Below, one piece after another: positions 40,744-49,571 of a stretch of 64,000 nt of DNA. A program made the position numbers and the translations under genes. The notes under the pieces are model-generated. The model did no database searches. It had not been told where the DNA came from and saw only the letters and a list, made by a program, of their open reading frames with translations. The stretch comes from Methanoculleus frigidifontis. Its GTDB lineage: Archaea; Halobacteriota; Methanomicrobia; Methanomicrobiales; Methanoculleaceae. Location: NCBI RefSeq assembly GCF_030464345.1, contig NZ_VCYH01000005.1, forward strand, positions 182,971 to 246,970, read 5' to 3'. Position 1 is the stretch's first letter; each line of letters starts with the position of its first letter.

Positions 40744-41352
40744 TCGCAATATAAACCCTGATTTGGGAAACCAGCCCGATTTTTTGAATGCGGCTGTTCC
40801 AAATCCGGGCATATGAGTCTCTTAAATAGGGAGATCTCATCCTCTATTATTTTGATTCGTTTTTCAAATGCTGCCACATGGCACCGTATTTCCGGTTGTA
40901 GAACCTCGCCTGTGACCACAACAAATGCCTTCTGACCTTGGATGCACGTTTCGTAAATCGAGACAGATTCTCCGACAACATCACCGCACGAAAGGGGTAA
41001 ACGGACAACAGGATGGGTAATATTCGGTTTGGGAGTTATTTTTCCGATTTTCGCTGTTCCAATCTTCCTCATTCTACCATCAGTGATAGTAGAACTGTTC
41101 TAAGCGTATCAAAGATCGTCTGCTTGGCAGTGTCAATGGCGGTCAAAAGTGTACACCCGGGCGGGCTTGCCGGGAGGTGAAAAGCGAAAGCGTTTGGAGG
41201 CAGGTTTTGAGGGGGTTCCGGCGGGATGGCGGCGAGCTGCCGAACTACGACGAACCGGGTGCTACCCCCGGAGAGAGGACGGAAGCAGAGTGTCGGCCGT
41301 ACCGTCGATGTATCCGGAAAGAGATTGTTTGTAAAGGATGATCCCGCATTTA

Positions 41353-41961
41353 TCAAAAGCATTCGAGAATCCGGGCATTTTTCAGCCTCTTTTCGGGATC
41401 GTCAAAAGCAATCTCCGCGCAGTCGAAGTGCTCGGGATCGAAATCGAAATCATAGTACTCATCCTCTTCATCCCGGATATCGGGATTGTTAAGCTTCTCC
41501 AGGTACTCCTCGTACCCCCACACGCCCCCGATATCCTCGGGAGGGCACGCCCGCTTTCCCTTGATGCACCGGGGATACTCGGCGCCGGGCTCTTTCTGGA
41601 GGATCTTCTCGAGGATGATCATATGCTCCCAGTTGTCGCCGAAATCGTAGGTATATGTCGCCCGCGGGTTTTTCAATGAGAAATAAGCGGCTATTGCGGT
41701 CTTCCACCCGAGATGCTGCTCGGAAGAAAATTCGTTCGGGAACCCGATATCCACCTCGACATGGCTTTTCGGGTCTTTCATCTGGAATCCGTGCAGGTGG
41801 CTGTCGGTCCATCCCATCGCGTCCTGAACCGCGACATGAAAGTCCCAGAAACTGTACGTCTCCGGCACCTGAATCCTCCTCCAGATGGGAGGGCGGATAT
41901 CCCGAAGAGTAATCTTGAACTGGTATACGTTCTCGAATGCTTTTTTCTTTTTTCCCGGCAT
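41353..41961 (-). CDS. Plasmid pRiA4b ORF-3 family protein
   Basis: From the ATG at 41,961 the protein has 202 residues. KKAFENVYQFKITLRDIRPP, then IWRRIQVPE and FHVAVQDAMGW.DSHLHGF, match the start of the PRiA4_ORF3 family. The middle contains YTYDFGDNWEHMI, another hallmark, followed by RACPPEDIGGVWGYEE. The family is widespread near mobile elements and of unknown function. The 280 bp to the right of the int(N) remnant (41,073-41,352) contain no gene I can support. Confidence 0.88.
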   Translation of the reverse strand: MPGKKKKAFENVYQFKITLRDIRPPIWRRIQVPETYSFWDFHVAVQDAMGWTDSHLHGFQMKDPKSHVEVDIGFPNEFSSEQHLGWKTAIAAYFSLKNPRATYTYDFGDNWEHMIILEKILQKEPGAEYPRCIKGKRACPPEDIGGVWGYEEYLEKLNNPDIRDEEDEYYDFDFDPEHFDCAEIAFDDPEKRLKNARILECF

Positions 41962-42274
41962 ATACCATCGCGCTCCCTGAGACGACCCCGCAGCCGGACC
42001 GGATGCCGGCGCACCCCCGGTCGTGCGGAAACCCATTTCTCATTGACTATGTATCCCGTCCCCGGGAAAAGGCTTCCTGTCGCGGTTCCGCACCCCTGCA
42101 ACACGTGTGCGGTTCTTCACCGGAAAAGCCGCTGAAGAGGTCCCGACTATGTACCCTTGCGTGGTTTCAGCGGAATCTGTCTCCAGCGTATCATAGGAAT
42201 TATCACCTCGCCCCCCCACCACGTAATGGATGTCTTCCTGCTTCAGTGACCTGTATACTATTGAATACTTCTCA
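41962..42274. other. Intergenic region without recognisable gene
   Basis: The 313 bp between two divergently oriented genes have no supportable frame. The last 40 bp include TATACTATTGAATAC, a plausible promoter for the rightward helical-repeat gene. Confidence 0.4.
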
Positions 42275-43852
42275 ATGGGATTCGATCTGATCGAAGATCA
42301 TCTCCCGGAATCCGTGATTACCTGGATCATTACGGATATCTGGGATCTGCTGGAGGAGTACCCTGACAGCCGCGATGCCGTTCTTGCACTCGAAGCCCTG
42401 AATGATGCCATCGGGGAGCGGGACGAAGCCATCGCCGCCCTTATGAGTTATGTCGTAATCACGGAGAGTTCGATCGCCACGCTTCGCATGGCACGGCAGC
42501 TGATGCTTTCCGGCGAGGAGGAAAAGGCAAAAGATCTTCTCTTGGAGATCATCCGGCGGAAAGGAGGAGGGTCGTCACTGGGGCAGCTCTGTGCCCTGCT
42601 TGCGTCTGCCCGCCTGAACGATGAAGAAGCATTCGCCGGCACATGGCGCAGGCTGGTTGAAGAATACGACCTCAAAGAGCCTTTCTCCGTGGAAGAACTC
42701 ATCCGATCTCCCGACACGTACACGCTGCTTGGCGACCTCCCGTTCAGGGAGCAGATCGAAGGGCTGGAGTACCTCTTCTCGTACCGGATCCACGAAAACC
42801 GGGAAGCGGAAACATTTGCTCTGGTCCACAATCTCCGGACCTATCTCGAGAATGTTCAATTCCAGGTACATGTACAGATCAAAAGAGGGGGTATCATCAG
42901 GTGCCTCCCGGCATTACCGGTAGTGAAAGCAATCTCCGACGGGAGCATCGAAGTCGCGGAAAAGATATTTTTACGGTACGATCCGGTATCCGATGACGCG
43001 CTCTTTGAAAAGATCGATGAAGATATCGAACGCATACGTCTGTCAGGCAAAAAGGCAATCGTATTGAGCGAAATTGCACACTGGTCATTTGACCCTGTGC
43101 AGCCGGTCGATGAAATACTCTCCACAGTGCGGAGACATTCCGGAGGAGACGATGAACCGATCATTGAGATGCTTGATCTGATAAGCACGGAGCTGCCCGT
43201 GGAGACCGCCCGGGAATTGCTCTCAGCCCTCCTCGCTGCTCATCCGGACGATCGCTGCCTCATTGAATGCTTGTTTGAGGTGTTGACGTCCGGGTGCAGA
43301 TACAATGAGGCGCTGGCAATTGCCGAGAGGTACCCGTTCCTGAAGCAGGATGGCGATGCGTTTGATGAACTGACACTGAACGCACTCGATTCGTCGGACA
43401 AGGAGGCAGTTTTCCTGTTTCTGCTCGGCCGGATGAAAGAAAGGCGCATGCTGACGCGTTACCCCGACCTGTTCGAGATGGCGCTCGCCCTGGACCGGAT
43501 GGACGACGTCTCCGCACTCAGAGAGGTCTTTGCCGCAGAAAAGGTACCTGCGGGATTGCATCTGCTGAATGCGCTGGATCGCCTGAAAAAGAAGGATGTA
43601 AAGGGAGGAATGGCGCTGATCGAGCGAGCAAAGGCATCAGGACTTCCCGAAGGTCTCGCTCTGATGATCCCGGCACGTGCTCTCATGTCGGCGGGCTATC
43701 CCAAACGGGTCGTCGGACTCTGCGAAAAGATGCTGAAAAAAACGCTGCTGCCCCCGGAGGAGATCTATCCGCTGCTTATCCGGGCATATCGTGACCTGGG
43801 CAGAGAATCCGAGGCGCACGCTGCGGAGGCACTGTTTGAGGCGCTGCGGTGA
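42275..43852 (+). CDS. Alpha-helical repeat (TPR-like) protein
   Basis: From the ATG at 42,275 the protein has 525 residues, almost entirely helical, with TPR-like units such as EEKAKDLLLEIIRRKG and GYPKRVVGLCEKMLKKT and LIRAYRDLGRESEAHAAEAL. There is no signal peptide or enzymatic motif. It is probably a protein-interaction scaffold of unknown role. It is not linked to the provirus by composition. Confidence 0.65.
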   Translation: MGFDLIEDHLPESVITWIITDIWDLLEEYPDSRDAVLALEALNDAIGERDEAIAALMSYVVITESSIATLRMARQLMLSGEEEKAKDLLLEIIRRKGGGSSLGQLCALLASARLNDEEAFAGTWRRLVEEYDLKEPFSVEELIRSPDTYTLLGDLPFREQIEGLEYLFSYRIHENREAETFALVHNLRTYLENVQFQVHVQIKRGGIIRCLPALPVVKAISDGSIEVAEKIFLRYDPVSDDALFEKIDEDIERIRLSGKKAIVLSEIAHWSFDPVQPVDEILSTVRRHSGGDDEPIIEMLDLISTELPVETARELLSALLAAHPDDRCLIECLFEVLTSGCRYNEALAIAERYPFLKQDGDAFDELTLNALDSSDKEAVFLFLLGRMKERRMLTRYPDLFEMALALDRMDDVSALREVFAAEKVPAGLHLLNALDRLKKKDVKGGMALIERAKASGLPEGLALMIPARALMSAGYPKRVVGLCEKMLKKTLLPPEEIYPLLIRAYRDLGRESEAHAAEALFEALR

Positions 43853-43863
43853 ATCGGGGATGC

Positions 43864-44037
43864 CTACCGATCTCCCTTCGTCCACCAGACCTCATACGCG
43901 ATCTGCTCCTCTTCATAGACGCCGTTGATATGGGCGTACTTGAGGATGTACCGGGAGAGTTCTTCATTGGAATCGGCGTGGATCCCTTTTTCATGGCGGA
44001 ACGATACGTTGACGGGGGATTGATCCTCCCTGTGGCA
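43864..44037 (-). pseudogene. Truncated copy of the provirus 103-residue gene family
   Basis: The minus-strand frame reads PVNVSFRHEKGIHADSNEEL, then SRYILKYAHINGVYEEEQIA and stops soon after. It matches residues 12-60 of the intact protein at 23,810-24,121. The start and the C-terminal half are missing. It shows that this gene family was present in the flanking chromosome independently of the provirus. Confidence 0.7.
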
Positions 44038-44062
44038 TGAAGCGGGAAGATCGCCACCGTGC

Positions 44063-44617
44063 TTATTTCCTCAATTTCAAGTGATAGTCTTTCCGTGAAG
44101 CGACGTCGTCAAGAATCCGATGAAGGATCTTCGACTTTGCTTTGATATCGAGCCCCCCGGATTCTTCTCGTGCCCGGGAGAGTGCCTCCTCAAGGTCTTC
44201 GAGTTTCAGAACCGTTGCGGCAATACAGTAATAGCTCTTTGAACGGCCTTCGTTGAAGTCTCTCAACATCTCCCCAAGGAAAAACTCCCGCTGCTTCTGG
44301 ATCTTCTGAAATGCGGATGTCCCGTGCCGGGCTATAAACGAGATATCCTCCTCGAGTGTCTGATAACATTTGAAAGAGTCGTGCGTTCTACCCGCGTCCC
44401 GGTGCTTCTTCCACTTCTCGCACGTATCGCTCTCTTCGCAGTCCCGGCAGAACTCGATTCCCTTTCTCTTCACGGCACAGGTGATGAACGGGCAACCGAC
44501 AGCCATTCTGTTTGCACTCTTGCATCCCGAACATCTGCTCTCTGCTTCGGTATTGTACATGGGGCAAAGCCGACAGGAGAGCCCGCAGACTCCGATAGCA
44601 GGATACTCGATATGCAT
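44063..44617 (-). CDS. DUF3795 domain protein (Cys-rich)
   Basis: The 184-residue protein begins IGVCGLSCRLCPMY and has further Cys pairs in RCSGCKSAN, CPFITCAV and FCRDCEE. Eight to ten cysteines in the first 70 residues are typical of DUF3795 proteins and suggest bound zinc or iron-sulfur. The C-terminal half is helical. The function is unknown; these proteins are common in methanogens and clostridia. Confidence 0.8.
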   Translation of the reverse strand: MHIEYPAIGVCGLSCRLCPMYNTEAESRCSGCKSANRMAVGCPFITCAVKRKGIEFCRDCEESDTCEKWKKHRDAGRTHDSFKCYQTLEEDISFIARHGTSAFQKIQKQREFFLGEMLRDFNEGRSKSYYCIAATVLKLEDLEEALSRAREESGGLDIKAKSKILHRILDDVASRKDYHLKLRK

Positions 44618-44725
44618 TGTTGTTACGTGCGATATCTCTCCAGATATCCCTTCTGGAATGGAGCGCGAGTGGAGCGGCGCCCCCGTCCGCCGGATCGCCG
44701 GGGCCCGGACCCCATCCGGACTCCT

Positions 44726-45226
44726 TCACAACGCCGCGATCACGTTCCGGACCACGGCCTCGAAATCCTCATCCGAACACGCGATGGTGAGATCGGCATA
44801 CTGCTCGTAGAGCGGGGCCCGCCGGTCGTACATCCCGCGGAGGCTCTGGCCGGGAAGGAGGACTATCCCCCGGGTCGTGATGTTCTTGAGCCTCTTTTCC
44901 ATCTCCTCGTACGAGACTCTCAGATATACGACCACCCCTGCCGACGTCAGGTGTGCCATCGCATCGGCGCTGCAGATCACGCTGCCGCCCGTCGCGATCA
45001 CTGTACGGTGGGGGTGAAGGGAGAGGATCGTCTCTTCCTCGATCCGCTTGAACGCAGCAGGCCCATCCTCGTCGAGGATCGCTTGGAGCATCCTCCCGGT
45101 CCGTTCCTGTATCAGGATATCCGTATCGATGAACTGCATGCCGAGGGTTTTTGCAAGGACGACGCCCACGGTGCTCTTCCCCGCACCGGGCATGCCGATG
45201 AGGACGATGTTTTCGTGGTGCTGCAT
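44726..45226 (-). CDS. Shikimate kinase-like P-loop kinase (AroK type)
   Basis: From the ATG at 45,226 the protein has 166 residues: Walker A GMPGAGKSTVG, the substrate Asp in MQFIDTDILIQERTG, ATGGSVI in the GGG position, and a C-terminal lid with RGIVLLPGQSL and YDRRAPLYEQYAD. This is the bacterial AroK fold. Archaea usually use a GHMP-type shikimate kinase, so this may be a transferred gene or have another substrate. The frame runs on upstream into a decayed unrelated gene, so longer starts are artefacts. Confidence 0.78.
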   Translation of the reverse strand: MQHHENIVLIGMPGAGKSTVGVVLAKTLGMQFIDTDILIQERTGRMLQAILDEDGPAAFKRIEEETILSLHPHRTVIATGGSVICSADAMAHLTSAGVVVYLRVSYEEMEKRLKNITTRGIVLLPGQSLRGMYDRRAPLYEQYADLTIACSDEDFEAVVRNVIAAL

Positions 45227-45299
45227 ACTGCTCCCAAAACCCCTTTCAGATTTCTCTGTTGATACCTTACGTGGGATTTCGGAGGAGATGAAGGTTGTT

Positions 45300-45600
45300 T
45301 GGTATACGTGCGCCGGCACCGCGGCCACGACTTCTTCCACGCACTCTTCCGGGATGCCGTAGAGCTGGGAGGCCTCTGCCACGACCTGCCGGTGAGGAAC
45401 GCCGCGTTGAAGCATCGAGGAGACGGTCCGGCGGACCCCATACGCGATCTGCTCTTTTCGTAGACACCGTTAACCTTGCCGTGCTTCAGGAGATAGCGGG
45501 AGAGCTCCTGGGAGAGTCGACTTCGGCGTACTTCTCGTAACGGAATGATACGTCAGCCCACATGCGACGGTGCGGGGAGACTTCGATAGGCAAGAGCAGT
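45300..45600 (-). pseudogene. Frameshifted copy of the provirus 103-residue gene family
   Basis: Three consecutive reading frames on the minus strand spell LLPIEVSPHRRMWADVSFRY, QELSRYLLKHGKVNGVYE and SSMLQRGVPHRQVVAEAS, all matching the intact protein at 23,810-24,121. At least two frameshifts separate them. Nucleotide similarity to the provirus copy is high over the last 120 bp. The frame continues without a stop into the kinase gene to its left. Confidence 0.8.
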
Positions 45601-45619
45601 GAACATTTTGCGACACAGA

Positions 45620-45892
45620 TCAATATTTCCGATAGCTTGTGCTCCGATTTCCAATCTCGATCACGGTGATAACCATCACATTACCCTCGATCGCAAGAAT
45701 GATCCGGTACTGTCCCACACGAAGAGAGTGTAGTGGACTGTTCTGGTGTCCTTTCAGCTTCTTAACGTGAAATAGGGGATACGGCTCATCTGCCAGAGCA
45801 TAGAGTTCTTCCTTAATTCGTTTGGCATCAGGGTCCGGGATTTTATTGAGATCCCGCTCGGCAGCCGGCATGAGGATGAGCCGCCAGATCAT
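45620..45892 (-). CDS. RelE/ParE-superfamily toxin
   Basis: The 90-residue protein starts MIWRLILMPAAERDLNKIPD. It contains KLKGHQNSPLHSLRVGQYRI, the core RelE-type strand with conserved Leu-Arg-Gly-Tyr-Arg pattern, and ends EIGNRSTSYRKY. Such toxins cleave mRNA at the ribosome or inhibit gyrase. The ATG overlaps the antitoxin stop to its right (4-bp overlap), typical of an antitoxin-toxin operon. Confidence 0.88.
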   Translation of the reverse strand: MIWRLILMPAAERDLNKIPDPDAKRIKEELYALADEPYPLFHVKKLKGHQNSPLHSLRVGQYRIILAIEGNVMVITVIEIGNRSTSYRKY

Positions 45893-46119
45893 CAGAGGCC
45901 CCGTTCTTGAACATATTCTTCAAAGGGGCGACCCCGACCAGCCCGCATGTCTGCGATGCTTTCTTCGATCCGCTGCAGCGTCTCTTCGCTCAACGGCTCC
46001 GGATCGATTAATGCGTCCATAATGCGGTTGAGCGTCTCGTCATAGCTCTCCCGGGGATGCATTTTCAAGGCATCCAGGCGGGACTTGGTCTCCGGTTGGA
46101 GTTGGATCGACGTTGCCAT
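45892..46119 (-). CDS. Antitoxin of the RelE/ParE pair
   Basis: From the ATG at 46,119 the protein has 75 residues. An N-terminal SIQLQPETKSRLDALKM segment (ribbon-helix-like) is followed by SYDETLNRIMDALID and an acidic helix. This is the DNA-binding plus toxin-neutralising layout of short archaeal antitoxins. Longer upstream starts pass through a TATA-like region and are unlikely. Confidence 0.83.
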   Translation of the reverse strand: MATSIQLQPETKSRLDALKMHPRESYDETLNRIMDALIDPEPLSEETLQRIEESIADMRAGRGRPFEEYVQERGL

Positions 46120-46625
46120 AACTAGCCATAAGTTGCTATATAGTATAAAGATTTTGTCGGGGTCACATTCACATGCAGAGCGTCCCGGCGATCGCAGAGG
46201 CCATCTCGGCAGGCATGGCGTTCGCAACTGTCTGTGCAATCGCTCGTTCCGGCCTGCAAGTATACGATCGTCAAATGAAGACCGGTGGGAAATCGATTCC
46301 GCCGCTTTTGGGGAAAGTGTCCCGGCTTTTACAGACCAGCCCGCCAGCAATACCGGCACCGGGAGCAACCTTCAGTACCTCCTCGTCCCCGGATACGATC
46401 TGGAGGCGAACGAAACCGTATGACTGCCCCGGTATCCCCGGGAGAGAAGAGCACCTTCGTCGCCCGGCTCGAAGGAGCGCTCCCGCTGCTCCGTGAGGGT
46501 TCGGGGTCGCGAAGATCGGCGTTGCCGCTCCGCCATCCACCTCCTCCCGCCGCAACGTTTATCCCTCCCCGATCCGTTTGTCGTATATCGGGAAGCAGAT
46601 CCCGCAGACCGCACCGGGGGAAACC
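46120..46625. other. Intergenic region with antitoxin promoter
   Basis: The 506 bp contain TATACTATATAG (reading leftward) about 15-30 bp before the antitoxin start, a good archaeal promoter. No frame in the rest looks like a real gene. Reading rightward, AACGTTTATC at about 46,553 is a likely promoter of the cupin gene. Confidence 0.5.
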
Positions 46626-47030
46626 ATGACGAAGATATTCTCCTTCAATCCTGGCCGGGTGACGTACCACCGGATCTCTACAGACGAGCAGGGTGAGTCG
46701 CACTTCGACAGCGTGACCGTTGTGCAGCAGATCGTGCAGGCAGCGCCGCCCGCCGCCCCGTTCTACGTCTCCGAGGATAAGCCGGCGTCGCAGTACCGCT
46801 TCTACACCTTCGAGCCCGGCTGGGTCGGCGAACTCCATCCGGCTCCCGCCCGGCAGTTCCTCGCCCTCCTCTCGGGCGAGGTGGAGATGGAGACGACCGA
46901 CGGCGAGATCAGGCGGTTCGTGCCCGGCGACCTCGTCCTCCTCGAGGACACAACGGGGCAGGGGCACGTGACGAGGAACATCGGCGACGGCTACGCCACG
47001 TACTTCGTCGTCCCCGCTCCTGCGGCCTGA
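46626..47030 (+). CDS. Cupin-domain protein
   Basis: The 134-residue single-domain cupin has GWVGELHPAPARQFLALLSG and ETTDGEIRRFVPGDLVLLED, the two cupin motifs, with GQGHVTRN supplying a metal-type His. Small cupins can be isomerases, dioxygenases or binding proteins, and the substrate is not evident. It is convergent with the transglutaminase-like gene. Confidence 0.78.
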   Translation: MTKIFSFNPGRVTYHRISTDEQGESHFDSVTVVQQIVQAAPPAAPFYVSEDKPASQYRFYTFEPGWVGELHPAPARQFLALLSGEVEMETTDGEIRRFVPGDLVLLEDTTGQGHVTRNIGDGYATYFVVPAPAA

Positions 47031-47052
47031 GACGGTGCCGGGAGTGCCTGCG

Positions 47053-47661
47053 TCACCAGTCGGGAATATCCGGGTCGCCGTCGAGGTAGTCCTGCAGGTT
47101 CTCGACGACGTCCTTTAGCGTCCTCGCGGCATCGAGCATCCGCATCACGCCCATCTGCGGCGATGCGTAGATCCCCCGCCAGAAGTACTCGTCATACCCG
47201 CTCCGGTTGCGGTACGCGAGAACCGGCTTCTCCGGCGAAAACAGCGCATACCTGCCGTTCGTGTTCCCGCGTGCATCAAGAAAGATCCAGCAGCCTTCGG
47301 CGAAGACCGCGTTGTAGCAGTGGACGCAGTAGCCGAGTGAGTCGTCTGCGGCGAGGGTGATATGCTGGTAGCAGAACCCCGCCGGAATCCCGATTGCACG
47401 GAGCAGTGCCGCGAGCAGGTTTGCCTTCGCGTGGCAGATCCCCGTCCTTGCGGCGAGCACCTCGGATGCTTTCGCCGTGATGACGTCCGCTCCGATATCG
47501 AAACTGTGCGGGATCTCGTCGCGGACGAACTCGTATGCGATCTTCGCCCGCTCGAGCGGGCTCTTTGTCCCTGAAAAGAGGTTTTCGGCCTTCGCCCGGA
47601 TCAGCGGGGACGAATAATCGACGTACGGGTGTTCTTTGAGAAAAATGCTCAGGTCGGTCAT
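47053..47661 (-). CDS. Transglutaminase-like cysteine protease-fold protein
   Basis: The 202-residue protein has the Cys-His-Asp triad: TGICHAKANLLAALLRAIG (Cys), YCVHCYNAVFAEGCW (His) and FLDARGN (Asp). Family members act as proteases or peptide-modifying enzymes. There is no signal peptide, so it is probably cytoplasmic. Confidence 0.83.
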   Translation of the reverse strand: MTDLSIFLKEHPYVDYSSPLIRAKAENLFSGTKSPLERAKIAYEFVRDEIPHSFDIGADVITAKASEVLAARTGICHAKANLLAALLRAIGIPAGFCYQHITLAADDSLGYCVHCYNAVFAEGCWIFLDARGNTNGRYALFSPEKPVLAYRNRSGYDEYFWRGIYASPQMGVMRMLDAARTLKDVVENLQDYLDGDPDIPDW

Positions 47662-47809
47662 GTGTGCGGGGTGATACTATACTGTATCGATACCGGGGCT
47701 CTTGAAGCCTCTCTCCGGGCACGCACTCCTGCCCATCCGGCTGCACGGACGAAAAAATGAAGGGACGGGTTCTTCCCCATCCCGAATCTGGCCGGAACCG
47801 GCATTCCGC

Positions 47810-49288
47810 TCACCCCGAGCCCCCGGGCACGAACTTTATCGCCCGGTCGTAGACGACCTCGCTGTAGGACGGTCCGGTCTGTGTAGCGTTCTCCAGGTAC
47901 AGCCTCCATGCGATGAAGAGCGGCTGATCCGGCTCGATGCCGTAGCCTCCCTCACCGGAGGGAACCGCGAAGCAGTTCTGCTCCCCCTCGCAGTTCCTCG
48001 CTATCTTGTAGACGTACAGGTACTTCGCGTTGGGATTGTCCGGGAGGTACTCTTCAGCGGTTCCGGTGAAATCCGCGTCGGTGATCGATCCGACACCGTT
48101 CCAGATGTCTGCTCCGTAGACGGCGAAGTTCGTGTACGTCGCCTTGCCCGTGGCTACGTGGTTGACCCCATAGACGATGATGAACTCATCGGTGTCGTTC
48201 CCGAGGGTGATCGGGGGCTGCCGCAGGAAGTCGTAGTACTGCGTGGTGTCGAAGAACGGCGGCGTCGGCACATCGGCAGTCTGGTTTGCGGACCATAAGT
48301 ACACTGCATCGTTGGTCGGACCGACGGCGTCGACCCCCCGCTGGATAGCATCGCTCCCTATCGGGACTCCCCGAGCCGTCGGCAGCTCCGTGGCGCTCAG
48401 GTTGCCGTATCGCTCGAGGATAGCGTCCCGAAGGTCGTTCAGATCGTCCGTGAGGTCGAACTCCGTCTCCCCGGTTCCGCGGACCCGGATCTCCGGATAC
48501 GGATACGGGTCGGGCTCCGTCGCGTTCTTCGGCGTCACGCGGAAGACAGTCGCCGGGGTGTCGTTGATGTACTCGTCGCCGGCCTGCTGATCCGCAAAGA
48601 GAGCCGGGCGGATGTATACGGCGAAGGTATCGGAGTCGTTCTCAACGCCGAGATTCAGCATGGATGCGGGGAACACCTGCGTGTTCATCATGCCGTCGGG
48701 GTATCCCGCCGATCTTGCGGCGGTGCGGATACGCTCGTCGATTCCCCGATCGGCCGTAGAGACGATCATCGTCGTTTGGTTGTACGGGTCTCCCTGCGAC
48801 CCGTCCGTGTTGATGACCAGGTTGTTCAGCGGATCGGCGATGTTGGCAAAGATCCACCGCCCTTCGCCGTCGTACGTCCTGCCTATGAGGTAGTGATCGT
48901 AGCTGAAGTACCGGCACTCCGGCGGCGTTTTTCCGACGAAGACGACGGCCTCGTCGGGACCGAGGTTCCAGAAGGACGATGCGTTCCCGCTCATGCCGAG
49001 CGCCCGTGCAATCTGTGCTATCCGTTCGTCCACCGCACGGCCCGGGGCCGGCGGAACGAAATAGATCAGGTATTTCGTGGCGGGATTATTGCCGTATGCA
49101 GACGGCAGTACGCCTGCCTCATACAGTTTGATGAAATCAAAGGATCCGACCTCGCCTTCCTGTACGGTGAAGCCGTCCTGTTCCAGCGCCTGCCGGAACG
49201 CATCCACGTCGCCCGATGTTTCGTTCTGTGCAAGAACGTGCCCTGCGAGCACGGTCACAATGAGTACGAATAAGAGATATCGTCTCAA
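47810..49288 (-). CDS. Exported protein of unknown function
   Basis: A TTG at 49,288, 5-6 bases after GGAGGGG, gives 492 residues starting with a clear signal peptide (RRYLLFVLIVTVLAGHVLAQ, cleavage probably after AQ). An ATG at 49,321 would add 11 residues. The mature part is acidic with many N-X-S/T sequons (NETS, NASS, NQTT, NATE), as expected for a protein glycosylated by AglB on the cell surface. No family is recognised. Confidence 0.72.
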   Translation of the reverse strand: MRRYLLFVLIVTVLAGHVLAQNETSGDVDAFRQALEQDGFTVQEGEVGSFDFIKLYEAGVLPSAYGNNPATKYLIYFVPPAPGRAVDERIAQIARALGMSGNASSFWNLGPDEAVVFVGKTPPECRYFSYDHYLIGRTYDGEGRWIFANIADPLNNLVINTDGSQGDPYNQTTMIVSTADRGIDERIRTAARSAGYPDGMMNTQVFPASMLNLGVENDSDTFAVYIRPALFADQQAGDEYINDTPATVFRVTPKNATEPDPYPYPEIRVRGTGETEFDLTDDLNDLRDAILERYGNLSATELPTARGVPIGSDAIQRGVDAVGPTNDAVYLWSANQTADVPTPPFFDTTQYYDFLRQPPITLGNDTDEFIIVYGVNHVATGKATYTNFAVYGADIWNGVGSITDADFTGTAEEYLPDNPNAKYLYVYKIARNCEGEQNCFAVPSGEGGYGIEPDQPLFIAWRLYLENATQTGPSYSEVVYDRAIKFVPGGSG

Positions 49289-49571
49289 ACACTTCCCCTC
49301 CTTTTGCGATTGTAATGCCATCCGAACGAGAAAAAACCTTTGGTCGTGCTGCGGTGCAAGGGCTCGACGGGTGCATTCTGTTCTCTGTTTTCCCATCTCG
49401 GAAGTTTCCGGCGCCCGGGGCTCTGACAGGGAGCCGCCCGGCTTGTGAGATGAAACGATCGTATACCTGTGAGACGGTTCCACTGCGCTGCCGGAGGGTG
49501 CCTCACACATCCCGGCCCGCTCTCCCGAGGGTATCTTCCCGGAGAGTTTCATCCCGCCGTCCGCCGCCCGA

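Larger units (their letters stand above)
40674..41072 (-). pseudogene. Integrase N-terminal remnant, int(N), of an earlier element
   Basis: A 132-residue frame starts at an ATG at 41,072 and reads into the displaced tRNA fragment as GLAEIRTQDLRRVKATSF. This peptide is of the kind I recognise at the N-termini of methanogen integrases whose genes contain a tRNA-derived attP. It uses another frame than the resident integrase (which reads SSPCEGDV), and the upstream part is unrelated to the resident int(N). It contains a coiled-coil-like KRIKIIEDEISLFKRL. The remnant shows that another element once integrated here and was later lost or displaced. Confidence 0.68.

Noticed and set aside
41100..41200. 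Possible insertion-sequence end (GTCAATGGCGGTCAAAAGTGTACA)-like stretch
   Set aside because: It loosely recalls ends of IS21-type elements, but there is no second end, no transposase and no target duplication, so it is not reported as a feature.
44726..45415. A 229-residue fused regulator-kinase protein
   Set aside because: The first 63 residues are the end of a frameshifted mobile-family pseudogene that lacks a stop; the kinase has its own ATG at 45,226.
46173..46496. Rightward frame MQSVPAIAEAISAG...
   Set aside because: The first 40 residues look protein-like, but the rest is Pro/Arg/Ser-rich shadow sequence, with no ribosome-binding site and overlap with the antitoxin promoter.
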